Assembly: GCA_026874595.1 (NCBI GenBank)
Contig: CM049313.1
Coordinates: forward strand, 67,138,659-67,202,658
Reading direction: 5' to 3'
Source: Sipunculus nudus
Taxonomy: Eukaryota; Annelida; Sipuncula; Golfingiida; Sipunculidae
DNA length: 64,000 bases
Position numbers and translations under genes: made by a program. This document shows, in pieces, positions 46,173 to 57,398 of the stretch. Position 1 is the stretch's first letter, and each line of letters begins with the position of its first letter. The notes below the pieces were generated by a model that was not told the DNA's origin, searched no databases, and was given only the letters and a program-made list of their open reading frames with translations.

Positions 46173-48404
46173 CGTCCCATATTTTCCATGTTTTCATATG
46201 AATGAGAGTATGCCCTCCAAAAACTATTCCACAACTTTTGAGAGAACAAAATACTGACAGGCTGGTAGTAAACCTTATCCGATACATGCAAATTAAATGC
46301 AATAGTTTCATTGTCTCATCACGCTATCTGGATTTCAGTCCCGATGTTGGTAATACAACCAATACCATACTAAATCGCCGCTTCCCTATAGGATTATGTG
46401 GACACTGTTATAAAGAAGAAAGGGCATATATTACCTATGGATGCCATTGATGAATATTCTACTTAATACTTTTCCATATAAATGCCTCTACCAGCGATGG
46501 GAAAGTTTGTATCATAAACGATGTCCGTATAAATATGTTTGAGAGGCAGCTAAAGGGAATCAAAGACTGCGCCGAATATTTTGCTGATGATCACGGAATT
46601 TCATTTTTTTTTCAATTTTCTCAATCGGTAATACGGTGGTTTAGTTTCGAAAGACACCAACCATTTGTTAACAAAATGCTGTGAGACCACGGTGTAATGG
46701 CTAATGTTTTAACTGCTGTTTGTGTTAAAAACAAGGTCCCTGCAGCTCACGTGATCGATAAATTTGCCTTGGAACCTTAATGGTAGTCATGCAACCGGAG
46801 CTTGGTTTGTTCAAGGTTTTTTCCTGTGAACATACAACTCTTGAATAATATTACTTTATCGTGTGGCTGAAATTGGAAGCTGTACACTGCCCTTTTTGCT
46901 GAGCAAAGGCAGTGCTTCCTTCAGAGCATCCAGATAACCAGCAGGTTCAGGGATCTGTAGCATCAGTTTATAATATTTACTTTCGGGCAAAACTCACTTT
47001 TTCCATGCGATTGATATGATCATTTTTGTACCTGACAGCTCATAAAACAAGACATCACATTCTCATTTTAAAGTGAAGTGACCGAAATAACACAGATATA
47101 TGTGATTTAAAAGGAAATCCAAATGCAGTTAGATGGAGACATAGTTTATACGATTGATACAACCTGCCCTTGGTCATCATTGGTCTTAATTATTCCTGGA
47201 TCGCTGAGTTAGCAAACTGAGGCATTATATCAAACTCACGAGGCCGGTATCAATAAGAACAAATCTTTTTTTATGGTAAAATGTTCAAAAACCTTGATGG
47301 GGCGATTTTCCAATGATATAATTCCGAGCATGACATAGCGATATGTCCACCAAAAGAAGACCCTCTAACCCAGGAATTTGAAAGTTTTGATTAAGTTGCG
47401 TCTTTAAATCAAAAGAACAAGTAAACACAGGGAACTAAATCCGATTCCGAAGGTGAAAATCAATTTTGGTTAATGTTGTATTTGTGATATATATATGTTA
47501 ACCGCAACGAATACCTTATGAGTGTAAAGTTTTTTTCATTTCAAGATTAGCCGTGCGGTTTAAACCTAGTCTATAATTCGCCCAAAAACCTAACTCGCAG
47601 TTTTTTTTTATTTCCAAAGATTAAAATTATATATAGAAGTTCCTCGGCATGTATTTTCAGTTATTTATTATATAATGCGGGATTAGCATATATTGGCCCA
47701 GCTGGCTGCATCCCTTGGCCAGATTATCTAAGAATACCTCGAAAGCATGCAAAAAATTAGTTTTTTACCATTTTTTTTAAATATTGTATATGCACAAACT
47801 AAATTCCAGGCAGGCATAGATGCGAGTGCCTATCGAAATAATTGAAATATCTTATAAGCTTAGCTGCTGAATAACAACAAAGAGTTTTAAAGGAAATTAG
47901 TAATATTCAGGTCTCAGGATCAATTTCGATAAAATAGCAGTAATACCTCTATAAACAGGGCTAATAAGTTCAGGTAGAAAAATTAAACCTAACATGGTCA
48001 AATGAGAAAATAAATGTACTTGCTGTCACAATTACCTCATCATTACAAAATGTAATTTATATCAATTAACTACCAAAATAGATAAATAAAAAGTATACTA
48101 TCTGTATGGTCCTAAAGAAAACTGACCCAGTTTGAAAGATAACCAGCAGTTCTACCAAATCCACCAAAAGAAATTTTTAAAAGGGTTGAAAAAAATGTAC
48201 AAGTTTATTTTAGGCTATGGAAAAGAGTGAGTAAAAGGAATATATTGATATCTTTAATGCTGTTATAACACACCTTTTGTCAAATATTAAAGGTACTATA
48301 TTATAAGGGATGGCGGTTTTTACCAATTTTAAATCAGTTGGTTTACTAGATGCGTCATTTCAGTATAGCTGCGGCTTTCAGCTGAAATTGCAATTGTTTG
48401 ATGG
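45146..48404. other. Unassigned, with TC and TA microsatellites
   Basis: (TC)n at about 45487-45505 and (TA)n at 46120-46169. At 46690-46760 a weak tRNA-like word (GGTGTAATGGCTAATG) may be another SINE head. No gene recognised. Confidence 0.4.
46120..46169. repeat. (TA)n microsatellite
   Basis: About 50 bp. Confidence 0.95.
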
Positions 48405-48925
48405 GTGTATTATCGTCCCCATTACTGAGTCATTCCAGCGATGAACCCTCGAAGGGCGCACTTGTATGTGAGTGAAACAGGGCCGTTGGGCATGGCCTTC
48501 TCATAAAGGCAGCATTCCATTCATGCGTATGCAGCTAGAACGTCACCCAATGTATTTTCTCAGAGTGATCCGATACATACGTATGCATTCATACGTATTC
48601 GTATGCAGCACGTTTCGATCGCTCAGGGACGGGGAAATTCCAAACTTTGACGTCAGTGATAAGATGACTTCTCTTCTCATGCAGCTCTATACTATATGCA
48701 GGTCCGATTTTGGTTGCATATACGTACCGCATACGCATACGTATTAATGTAACAACAGACGTCCCATCCCTAACCGCAAATGCATACGTACTTCATCTAT
48801 TCGGCTCAGCCCTGGGTGGGGGCCGACCATGGAATATCTCACCGGCTCGTCTAGGATATCCTGGTTTTGAGTCCTGTGCTCCACCCTTGAACCACAAAGG
48901 CTGGTGTTTATTAACGTTTGTATGA
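48405..48925 (-). repeat. SINE split by a ~260-bp insert
   Basis: On the minus strand the SINE head runs from 48920 (GCCTTTGTGGTTCAAGGGTG, GAGCACAGGACTC) to CCCAGGGCTGAGC near 48803. After a gap the body resumes near 48530 with GGCCCTGTTTCACTC and CAGTAATGGGGACGATAATA, ending near 48405. Head and tail are in the same orientation and order as in the 35797 copy, so the middle is an insertion with possible loss of some body. Confidence 0.65.
48545..48800. mobile_element. Insert in the SINE with CATACGTATG palindromes
   Basis: Many copies of the palindrome ATACGTAT and its variants lie near both ends (48570-48610, 48720-48745, 48780-48790). The core 48627-48769 has CAGGGACGGGG and the inverted TAGGGATGGGA, weakly hAT-like. 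No exact target duplication was found, so borders are approximate. Confidence 0.4.
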
Positions 48926-49439
48926 AGGTTATGCGTAGAAGTATCTTACATGTGTTGAATGAGTGTTTTTACCTTTTTGTTTACTGCGACTAAATATATG
49001 GCAGTAAATAATTATCCTTAATTAAGCACATATACCACTTAGTTAATTCATTCTCATTTTGAGTTTTATTCAGCATTTCACCGACACTTTATTTTCCATT
49101 CATAGTTGTGTCGGATCGGGAGACAGTTATATACATAGTACAGTAAGTGTAGGCTACAAGTACTCAATGTGATTTGTTTTAGAGTGTTTATTAAATAGAT
49201 TAAATGTAGAATTACATGGTATACATATTTATGCAGTTTGACGTCGGATTCAGATTTGCTAGAGTGATATATTTGCAGGACAGTTTATGAGAGTATTAAT
49301 GTACACATATGATACTGAAACCAAGCGATCATTTCCATGTATAATATTAAGTGTCATGTCATTTGTAATGTCATGTCACAGGTTTATATTTTTTATTTTT
49401 GTTTTATAAAAAAAAAAAACAAAGAACACAATTGGCAAA
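48926..49439. other. Unassigned AT-rich DNA
   Basis: Nothing recognised. Confidence 0.4.
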
Positions 49440-49935
49440 AGAACACAATTAACAAAAGTTGCCCTGGTTGCATCTTTGAGGTTGCAACGTAACGGAAGAT
49501 GAACGGTTGGAACGAACAAGAACGGACGAGGAACGCATAGGAACGGATGGACAACGGACTCCTACCGAACACCAACGGGTAGGAATGGACAGTTAAGGGA
49601 AAAAGGAACGTACGAAGCGTAGGAGTGCCGGAGACGGAACGAACAAAGCGGACTGGAACCGGAGAAGGAACGTAGAGGAAACAGTAAACGGATCCAGTTT
49701 TATAAGAAGAGGGGACAGGATGCGAATACGCTGCTGTTGCGGAAAATGCACGGTCCATCTCCGGTCCATGTCCGTCCCGTATATGTTTTTGTACGTGTTC
49801 TTCCGTTTCTTCCGTTAAATGTACGTAACTTATCCGTTCATTGTCAATTCTATTCCTTTACGCTTGCGTTACTTATACGTTAGTGCTCGTCGAACATACT
49901 TCTACGTTTCATTCCTTCTTTTTCCGGTAATGATC
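49440..49935. repeat. Degenerate ACGGA repeat in two inverted halves
   Basis: 49490-49690 on the plus strand has many GGAACG, AACGGA and ACGTACG words and is purine-rich. 49748-49930 carries the reverse-complement words (TCCGTTTCTTCCGTT, ACGTAACTTATCCGTTC). The turning point is near 49745. It could fold into an imperfect hairpin. No termini or target duplication identified. Confidence 0.5.
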
Positions 49936-50829
49936 CGGTGAGCAATAGCAATCACCGGAGACAAACGGCGATTATAACAGAGGGGTCCAGTATTACAGGT
50001 TGATCATACGAAGCCATACAGAAGGGTGGCCAGAGCAACGAATCTACACGTATTGATTTCAGTGTCTTTCTTTTAGGTGTCTCTTGTTCCATGCTAATTT
50101 GCAGTCTACCAAATGCACAGTTTGCCTAAGCAAGTATGTTATTAATTTTTTTTGTCGAATGTATAGCTGTCGAGATGGTAGCTGAACTGGTAGAATTACT
50201 TTCACCTTTGCCTCGCCTTTGCTGATGCAAGGTTGGGAGAGGGGTATCATCTTTCCAAGGGGCAGGCTGGTTTGGAACTTAAATTACTGGTTAAGTTTAG
50301 ACTGACTCCAAGACAAGTGAGCTAACCATCCTCTGCTAAGCAGGACGTTATGTGGATGTTGTTCTATAGCCTTGGTGTCCCTGTTTGAACAGGCTACCAT
50401 CAGAACGGTATCCATCCCCATCTTAAAGGGCTCCTGAAGTTTTGGAGCATTATGCTGAAGAAGATGGAGAAAAGGGTCACGTTTATGACACCGCCATGCA
50501 TTTTACAATTTTCGATTGGGAAAGGCTCTAAGAGGTCGTTACAGCATTTGGAATGTTTATGATAATCTTTAACAGATATTTGACTCATTGTTCTATCTTA
50601 ATTAGGCCTTGACCCCTTCATCTGATAACCTGTTATGTTACGTACAAACCAGAAATAAATAAGTACGCGTACGTCTTTCTGTTAAAAGAGACATGTAGAC
50701 ATTATATGACAAGACAACGTAATACAGTGACCACTAATTCACGCAGCCAATGCATAGAATTTCCCACCACAAAGATTAGAGTTTAATTTCCTGCCATGAA
50801 AATACTGTTTATTAAACTCAGTCATTAAC
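49936..50829. other. Unassigned
   Basis: No convincing feature; part of 50400-50829 could be more of the degraded LINE to its right but I cannot align it. Confidence 0.35.
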
Positions 50830-51150
50830 GTTCTGAAAGGTCACAGCTGCACCTGAAATGTCCACGCTACTGTCCATGCCTCTGGTAAAAAGGCTTGAGA
50901 CTCCTTTTCGAACTTGCAGCAGACATTTCCTGCTAACAGGGTTGAACGCTTTGGTGAGGTTTACAAACGGCACGTACAGTACCATGTTCTACATTCCTCT
51001 TGAAGCTGCCTGAGACCGAAGAATATGTCGGCTCTGAAGCCACATAGACTCATTAGGCATTAGCTAAAGCTCTGTGCAGACCAGCAACTCGCCAGCAGTT
51101 ACAGCAATACCAATCAGAATGACAACCTCAGAACAATCAGGTATCTTATA
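50830..51150 (-). pseudogene. Degraded LINE reverse transcriptase fragment
   Basis: Minus strand frames give CGFRADIFFGLRQLQEECR (around 51050-50990) and, after a frameshift, LYVPFVNLTKAFNPVSRKCL (around 50972-50910). These correspond to the RT region that in intact LINEs reads roughly as a CGFRA motif, a helix with RQLQEKCR, then FVDLTKAFD with the first catalytic Asp. Here that Asp is Asn (VNLTKAF), and stops lie between, so the copy is dead. The clade is uncertain and it is not the same LINE as 19509-21821. Confidence 0.6.
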
Positions 51151-52085
51151 TTTCTAAGTTAGGGCCTATGCTAAATGACCGACTGACCATACCCTCGTCC
51201 GTAGTCAACTTGGTCTCCCCCTTAGGCTCTACATTAAGCCCAAACGAAATAGAGGAAACAACGCAAGGAAGACACCCCGGCCCCCTCCCAGAACTACTTT
51301 AGGTACACCTAAATATGACCATCCCGCAAACATCAGAAGATGTCCTAGGGTTCGCAACATTTAACAGTAAAAAACTGTTCGATATCCCAGCTGAATACTT
51401 CCAATAGCATTAATTTCTGACTGTAAAACTGTCTTAACTGTATCTGGGTATTTACTCTTAGTTTTCGTTTTTAAGTAGAAAAACATGTTTTCGAAACTGT
51501 CTTCAGAACAAAAATAAACTAAGATTATTTCCAATAAAACACCCACCAGCCAGACCTTTTTTATCTACTTTTGTCCTTTGCGCAGGTGGCTGGTGATGCC
51601 TTCATTAATTAACAGAGCAATACTTATAATCGCAACGTTAGCAGATATCACTCTTGAACCATGTCTTTCCCCGACTGATTAGACTCATACAAGTTTTGCC
51701 TTATAATTACCCCTGCATCATCCCCGGAAAGAAAAAACTCTGTCAGGTTGCGAGGTATCATGTCTTTCTCTTTTAGCAACTTTACGCAAAAATAATGAAG
51801 AGGTATTGAAACAATTTTTGGGTCAGTTCAACAACAAAGGGACAATCCATTGGATTTGGAGATCCACTTAATACTATTATTCTTAATAAAAAATATTCAA
51901 TACTGCTGTGAGATTCTTTGTTCCAGGTGTTGCTTGGCCATTCGTTGGTATTAGGGACATTTGTTCTAGAGCAGACCGAGCTGTGATGAAACGATGGAAC
52001 AAAAATTTCATGAGAATTCTTGCGTGGGTTGTGGTGTCTAATTAGTGTCTATTTATGCTCAGATCGGAGCCATATCCCCAAATCC
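51151..52085. other. Unassigned
   Basis: No recognised gene or repeat. Confidence 0.4.
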
Positions 52086-53455
52086 TTTATCTATCTATCT
52101 TTCTTCTCTCTATCTTTCTCTCTATCTCTATCTATACCTCTATTCCTATCGATCTATCTATTTATCGCTATATATCTCTATATATCTCTCTATCTCTATT
52201 GCTCTCTCCCTCTCCCTCTCTCCCTCCCGTCCTCCCTCCCTACCCATCCACTCACCTACCTTCCTACCTCCCTACCCATCCACTCACCCACCCATCCACC
52301 TACCTACCTCCCTAACCCTCTACCCACCCGACAACCTTCCTACCTACCTACCTACCTCCCTACCTATCCACCCGCCCACCCACCTACCTCCCTACCCACC
52401 CACCTACCTTTTCCTACCTATCTTCCTACCCACACTCCCACATACCTACTAATCCATCTGACCACCCACACAACCGCCTACCTACCTACCTACCTACCTC
52501 TCACCCACCCATAATCTACCTCCCTCCCTTCCCACCCACCCACCTACCAACCTACCTATGTACCACCCCACCCACCCAACCACACATCCGCCTAACTTCA
52601 TACCTGCATCATCACCCACCCATTCATCCACCTACCTCTTTACCTACCTCCCTATCCAGCGTCCCGCCAACCTACCTACCTACCACCCTACCCATCCACC
52701 CACCCACCTTCCTACATACCCTCCTCCCTTACTCTCTACCAACCCACCCACCTTCCTACCTACCTACCCCCCCCCCCCCACACACACACACCTACCGACC
52801 CGCCCAAACACGTACCTTCCTACACACTACCTACCTCCCCACCCACTCACTTACCTTAACCTACCTAACTATCTTCCCACCCGCCCACTCATCTACCCAC
52901 CAACCAATACGACCATCCACACACCCGCCTACCTACCTACCTACCTCCTTTCCACCAACCCAAAATCTACCTAACTTCCTATCTAAGTACCTCCCTACCT
53001 ACCTACCCACCTACCAACCTACCTATGTACCACTTCACCCATCCAACACACATCCACCTACCTACCTCACCACCCACCCATCCACCTACCTTCCAACCTT
53101 CCTCCCTACCTCCTCCCCCCACCCACCCAACTACCTACCAACCAATACGACCACCTACACACCCGCCTACCTATCTACCGCCCTCCCACTCTCCCATTAT
53201 CTGCCTACCTCCCTACCCACCTACCTTAACCTACCTAACTAGCTCCCTACCATTCAATACGACCATCCACTCACCCGCCTACCTACCTACCTCCAACCCA
53301 CCCATAATCTACCTACCTTCCCCTCTACTCCCCTATCTACCTCACTAGCCACCCATCAGCCCACCTACCTATCTACCTCACTACACACCTACCGACCTAC
53401 CTACCTCCCTACCCACCTACCTTCACACCTACCTACCCATGTACCTACCCAGTTA
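52086..53455 (+). repeat. 1.4-kb CTAT/CTAC/CCCA tract, nearly free of G
   Basis: Begins with ATCTATCT and CTCTATCT repeats (to about 52210), then CTCCCTACC, CCTACCTACC and CCCACCCA words to 53455. The plus strand has hardly any G; the minus strand is therefore GGTAGG/GGTGGG-rich. Long proline-, threonine- and tyrosine-rich open frames here are by-products of the repeat. A C-tract plus (AC)n lies at 52767-52790. Confidence 0.9.
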
Positions 53456-54647
53456 GTATAATCTGTGTAGACTGTATAATCTGTCTTATCTAATGTTTAT
53501 ATGTGACGATCGATGTATACTGGTGGTTATATCTAGCTTAGTGTAAAAGTGTGCTATTAAATGTCATTGTGTATAATCCCTTGTGAAAACAAACCCTTTA
53601 TTTAAAAGATATCGTATGATACCGCAATATTATTAACAATAATATATACTCTTTTAAGTACACACAGTAGTTTTTAAGCACCTAGTCATAACAAGCAAAT
53701 TTGAAGGGGTTTAAGTGAAACAAAATTTAATATTTTGCATCGTTTTTGTTTTTCCTCTACTGTCCACCTTTCTTTAAAAATGTATATATTTTAAAGGGGG
53801 AAAAAATTTAAAAAAAGTGTAATGAAACCTGGTGGAGGAACAGCTAAAGAGTTTTTTTATTTTTATTTTAAAATTCAATTATATACGCGTCGCGGACGCC
53901 ATTTATTGTTAGTAATAAGATTTGTCAAAACATTGTATCAAACAATAGTTTAGGTCCGTTTTGTGTCACAATGCTAATGGTTAAGGATATGGCTAGCATT
54001 TTCACAAAGATTAATTATACAAGACCTTTCTTATGTTAATTGATGCGTATCTGTTGAACTTTTAATTCGGATTATACGTGCAAGATTTGTGAATATAATG
54101 AATAAGGTATGTGAATGTGTTAATTATTAATTGATATCGTTACAGGTGCTCTTTTTATTGTGTGGCACGGGCGTAACTCGTCGGTAATATGCACATTCTT
54201 CATCTTATAATAACTCATTTACTTGTTTTTTTTTCTTTAACATAGGGCCATTTTTAATTTTAGCGTTGGTTCGATGAAAATGTTGTGTGATTTGTTCACA
54301 TGCACGCTTTTATGAAAAAAAGCATGAAAGCCCAACAGTTATTATACAAAACAAGTTCACAAAAGTCTATCCGTACATAATTGCAGCACCAGGTATTGAT
54401 ATAAAAAAAAAAGCAGTAAGTGCCAATCGATTCACTGAAATATCTCGATTTTCTACTTATTAATTAGAACACTAGGCAAGTGTTAAATGGGTCGGCGGTA
54501 TACAAGGGCTATACAATACCTATTACAGTTCTTTGTAATTAACAGCCTGAATTCATGTTAGAAAAGCTCACGTGAAGGGTAACGTTTCAGGATAAGAACA
54601 TTAATACAGATATAAAATGGATGTATATATATATATATATATTGTTG
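53456..54647. other. Unassigned AT-rich DNA
   Basis: Ends in a short (TA)n run at 54623-54642 that touches the Penelope-like pair. Nothing else recognised. Confidence 0.4.
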
Positions 54648-54956
54648 TTTGAATGAAGCTAACGGCGTGGTTTGAAAAGCCGAGACTTTACGAGATTACG
54701 CTTTGTGCGTATTGGGGGAACATTTAATGACTGACACTTATCCCATTGTCCTCGGGGTCACAATAGGATTGGGCGGGGTACATGTGCGACACTGGAACAT
54801 AACAGGGCACAGAGGTTTATTGTGATTTTAATGTTTATAATTAATACAAAGATATTTTACCAGGAAGCCCGTTAGCAAGTAAGCTGATATTTAATAGTGT
54901 CCTGGGCACAGAAACATTTCAGTAGTATACACATATGATATAAATAAACAATACAC
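54648..54956 (-). mobile_element. Penelope-like 3' region, minus copy, distal part
   Basis: Inverted match to about 57855-58165: GCTAACGGCGTGGTTTGAAA, GGAACATTTAATGACTGACA, CACAGAGGTTTATTGTG and AAGATATTTTACCAGGAAGC all recur as reverse complements. It is noncoding and lies downstream of the minus-strand Penelope-like ORF, separated from it by the hAT-like insertion. Confidence 0.8.
54949..54956. repeat. 8-bp target-site duplication, left
   Basis: CAATACAC, identical to 56543-56550. Confidence 0.9.
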
Positions 54957-56542
54957 CAGAGCCGGGTCCGAGTACTTTTAAAGTACTCGAGTACGAGTAC
55001 TGAGTACTTTAAAAGTGCTCGAGTACAAGGATGAGTAATTTTGCACTTTTTTATTGTGTTAAAATTATTTTTATTTATGAAAACCCAGTACAAAATACAA
55101 AGATATACAATGTTGTGTTATGCTGAATCAAAATACTGAGGCGAAATGTAAACTCTAGGGCACATAAACAGGCCATATACAGCTGAAATATATCAAAGCT
55201 TTAACTTATTAAAGTAGACGGTTAGCATTGAAGAAACATCTGGTCTCGTAGGTTTTCAGTGATTATTACATGTAATGTGTAATATAAATTGAAAATTACA
55301 GGTTTTCAACGTTAGTAACAGTAATATGACAATTGATAGAAAAGAAATTTGAACTAGCAATGGTTAGAGTACCCCTAGTAATAGAATAATAGCTATTACT
55401 TTTTTATTACAACCCTAGGGTAACACATCTGATGAATAGAGTGTTTGTTTGATTAGGTTGATAGAGCAGAATGAAGGGCCCAGTGTAGTGTGATAAGTTA
55501 ATGCTGGGTTCTTTCCTGGTCCAGTGGGCACTGGACAGAAGGCTTTGGCTTGAGGTTAACCCCTGGTTCTCATTGTTGATTCATTAAGTAGGCTTGGTCA
55601 TAAAACATTGGAGAAGTCCTTTGTGAGCAGACACAGTATGTTGGGAAGTTACTGTCAACTGATAGTAGAATGTGATGCTGCAGCCTATGTTGTAGCAGCT
55701 ACGGGGTGTATGGTCTGATAGTCACAGCTTTTCATGGGTTAATCAGTTGACAGTCAAAAGTTGAGTATTAGTTGTGTACAGAGCTCACCAAAGACTGCAA
55801 TTCCAACTGAAAATCTGCTAATCCTACATTCACATTTAGTTTCATATATAAATCAATTTAAGCTTGATTAGCCCAGGCCCCAGAGCACTGCTGAATTTAT
55901 GTCATGATGAACAGGTTCTGAGTATATTTATTTGTATTGAATTATGGCAAATCTTAACTTTTTTATTTTGGGATCTTTCAAAAATTAGATTTTTTTCTTT
56001 TGAATTTTACTCAGTATGAATTTACTTATTTAATGTTTTATTGAACACTAGGTACTTATCTTGCTGGAAATATATATTGCTGTACATATGTACACATGAA
56101 TTGCATGAATGTATTAATAATAAATAGTTCAATTTATTTATATTTTATATTAAATAAAAGTGTTAGTTTTAGTAAAAGAAGCAAAGTAATAGTAGTAGTT
56201 ATCAATGTTGTAATAGTTTCAGTTATAGTAACAGATGGATTACTTTAAGTACTATTATATATGATATTATATATGTTATATATTTTATATATCTTATAAT
56301 ATTCTTTAATATACTATTACTAATATAACAAATTAAGATTAAAGTTTATTTAGAAAAATATGAAATACCCGAAAGTACTCATAAATTACTCATATGAGTA
56401 CCGAGTACTTTCAAAGTACTCGAGTACAAGTATGAGTACTTTTGTGATTTTTAAAAAGCACTCGAGTGCGAGTACAGAGTACTCAACAAAGTACTCATGA
56501 GTACGAATACAATGAGTACGAGTGCTTTTGGACCCAACTCTG
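54957..56542. mobile_element. 1.6-kb nonautonomous hAT-like element
   Basis: Ends are CAGAGCCGGGTCCGAGTACT on the left and, read inward on the minus strand, CAGAGTTGGGTCCAAAAGCA on the right. Both are followed by GTACTCGAGTAC-type palindromes (54982 on; 56415-56430). The 8-bp duplication CAATACAC flanks it exactly, and the inverted paralogue of the host sequence has the empty site as GTGTATTG at 57855-57862. The 8-bp duplication and CAG-type ends fit hAT. The 1586-bp interior has no transposase. It would move by enzyme supplied in trans. Confidence 0.85.
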
Positions 56543-56550
56543 CAATACAC
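56543..56550. repeat. 8-bp target-site duplication, right
   Basis: CAATACAC, pairs with 54949-54956. Confidence 0.9.
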
Positions 56551-56823
56551 ATATACTATGAAAATATACAATTCAAAAGGCAAATATACAATATAAAAAG
56601 GAATATAAAAGACAAATGTACTATACTCATACCGAGTGGTGCAGGTCTCCTAGCTAAAGGTCGTAAAGCCCCTTAGACCAGGATAAAGTAGAACTTACCT
56701 GTCATCCAATGGACTCCACGAGCCAGCAGTGAGAGAGCAACTACCTGAACAGATGAGTCTGCCCAGCAGATCCTCGTGGTGGGGGGGGGGGGATTAGCGG
56801 GCACGTAGAAATTAGTATGAATA
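56551..56823 (-). mobile_element. Penelope-like 3' region, minus copy, proximal part
   Basis: 56551-56706 is the inverted match of 57709-57855 (CATCCTGGTCTAAGGGG, GCTAGGAGACCTGCACCACT). 56707-56823 has no partner because the plus copy lost it. A run of 13 G is at 56780-56792. Confidence 0.75.
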
Positions 56824-57353
56824 CTAGGTTTTAAAACATTTCAGAGTGAATTTGTTTTGGTGGCGGCACTTGGAGAGAATTTCAGCTCTTGGGTTCAACA
56901 ATGATCCAGGGGGGGGGGGGGGGAGGCGTTGCTATAAGTAGCTTTTCAGACAAACAGAGATTACAATTTCTGGTCCCATAGAAGTAAGGTGCTGCCGTAG
57001 CAGAGATTTCCCAGGAGAGCTTTTAATTGATATTGTTGTCTTTAAGTGTCCAGATGTGTTTAGACAGTTCAGTGTTTTTAGCGTGGGGTCTGTTACGAAA
57101 GGATTGTTTGTGGTTATTGTATCTGGTCGTGAAATCACCTTCAGTACACCCTATGTAGTGTTTCTAGTCATTGTCTGTACTAACTGTTGCCTTATAGACA
57201 ATGCATCTCAGTTGACACTGACCATTCATAGGACATTCATCGTTTTTACGGCAGTTGCATTGTTTTTGAGGTACATTCACAGCTTTGTCAGTATTTAGAA
57301 CTTTCATATTATGTTTGCTGATCAGGTTAGACATGTTGGGTAGACAGCTGTAT
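56824..57353 (-). pseudogene. Penelope-like element C-terminus with GIY-YIG domain
   Basis: From 57353 down: CLPNMSNLISKHNMKVLN, then the cysteine cluster CNCRKNDECPMNGQC, then the GIY-YIG start CIVYKATV. A stop follows, and then KHYIGCTEGDFTTRYNNHKQ with the YIG part and the conserved Arg, then NTELSKHIWTLKDNN. A second stop is followed by CNLCLSEKLLIATP, and after a frameshift LNPRAEILSKCRHQNKFTLK to a stop at 56826-56824. This order is that of the endonuclease end of Penelope-like elements. The enzyme nicks target DNA for insertion. The frameshift coincides with a run of 15 C on the minus strand (56923-56909) that reads as poly-proline, so tract growth probably broke the frame. The RT domain is absent: the copy stops at 57353, head to head with the plus copy. 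Confidence 0.85.
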
Positions 57354-57398
57354 AATATAGCTCTTCATTTTACCTAAAGCTTATAATATAGCTCTTCA
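57351..57398 (+). repeat. 17-bp direct repeat at the head-to-head junction
   Basis: TATAATATAGCTCTTCA at 57351-57367 and again at 57382-57398, 31 bases apart. It sits exactly between the two Penelope-like copies. Confidence 0.8.

Noticed and set aside
52020-53348. Long proline/threonine/tyrosine-rich open frames, candidate mucin-like protein
   Set aside because: Three overlapping frames are open at once because the DNA is a G-free tetranucleotide repeat; nothing marks a real gene.
52086-53455. Telomere-like array
   Set aside because: Units are CCTA and CCCA mixes, not the animal telomere repeat TTAGGG/CCCTAA.
57056-57298. 80-codon plus-strand frame with hydrophobic stretches
   Set aside because: It is the antisense shadow of the Penelope-like GIY-YIG coding sequence.
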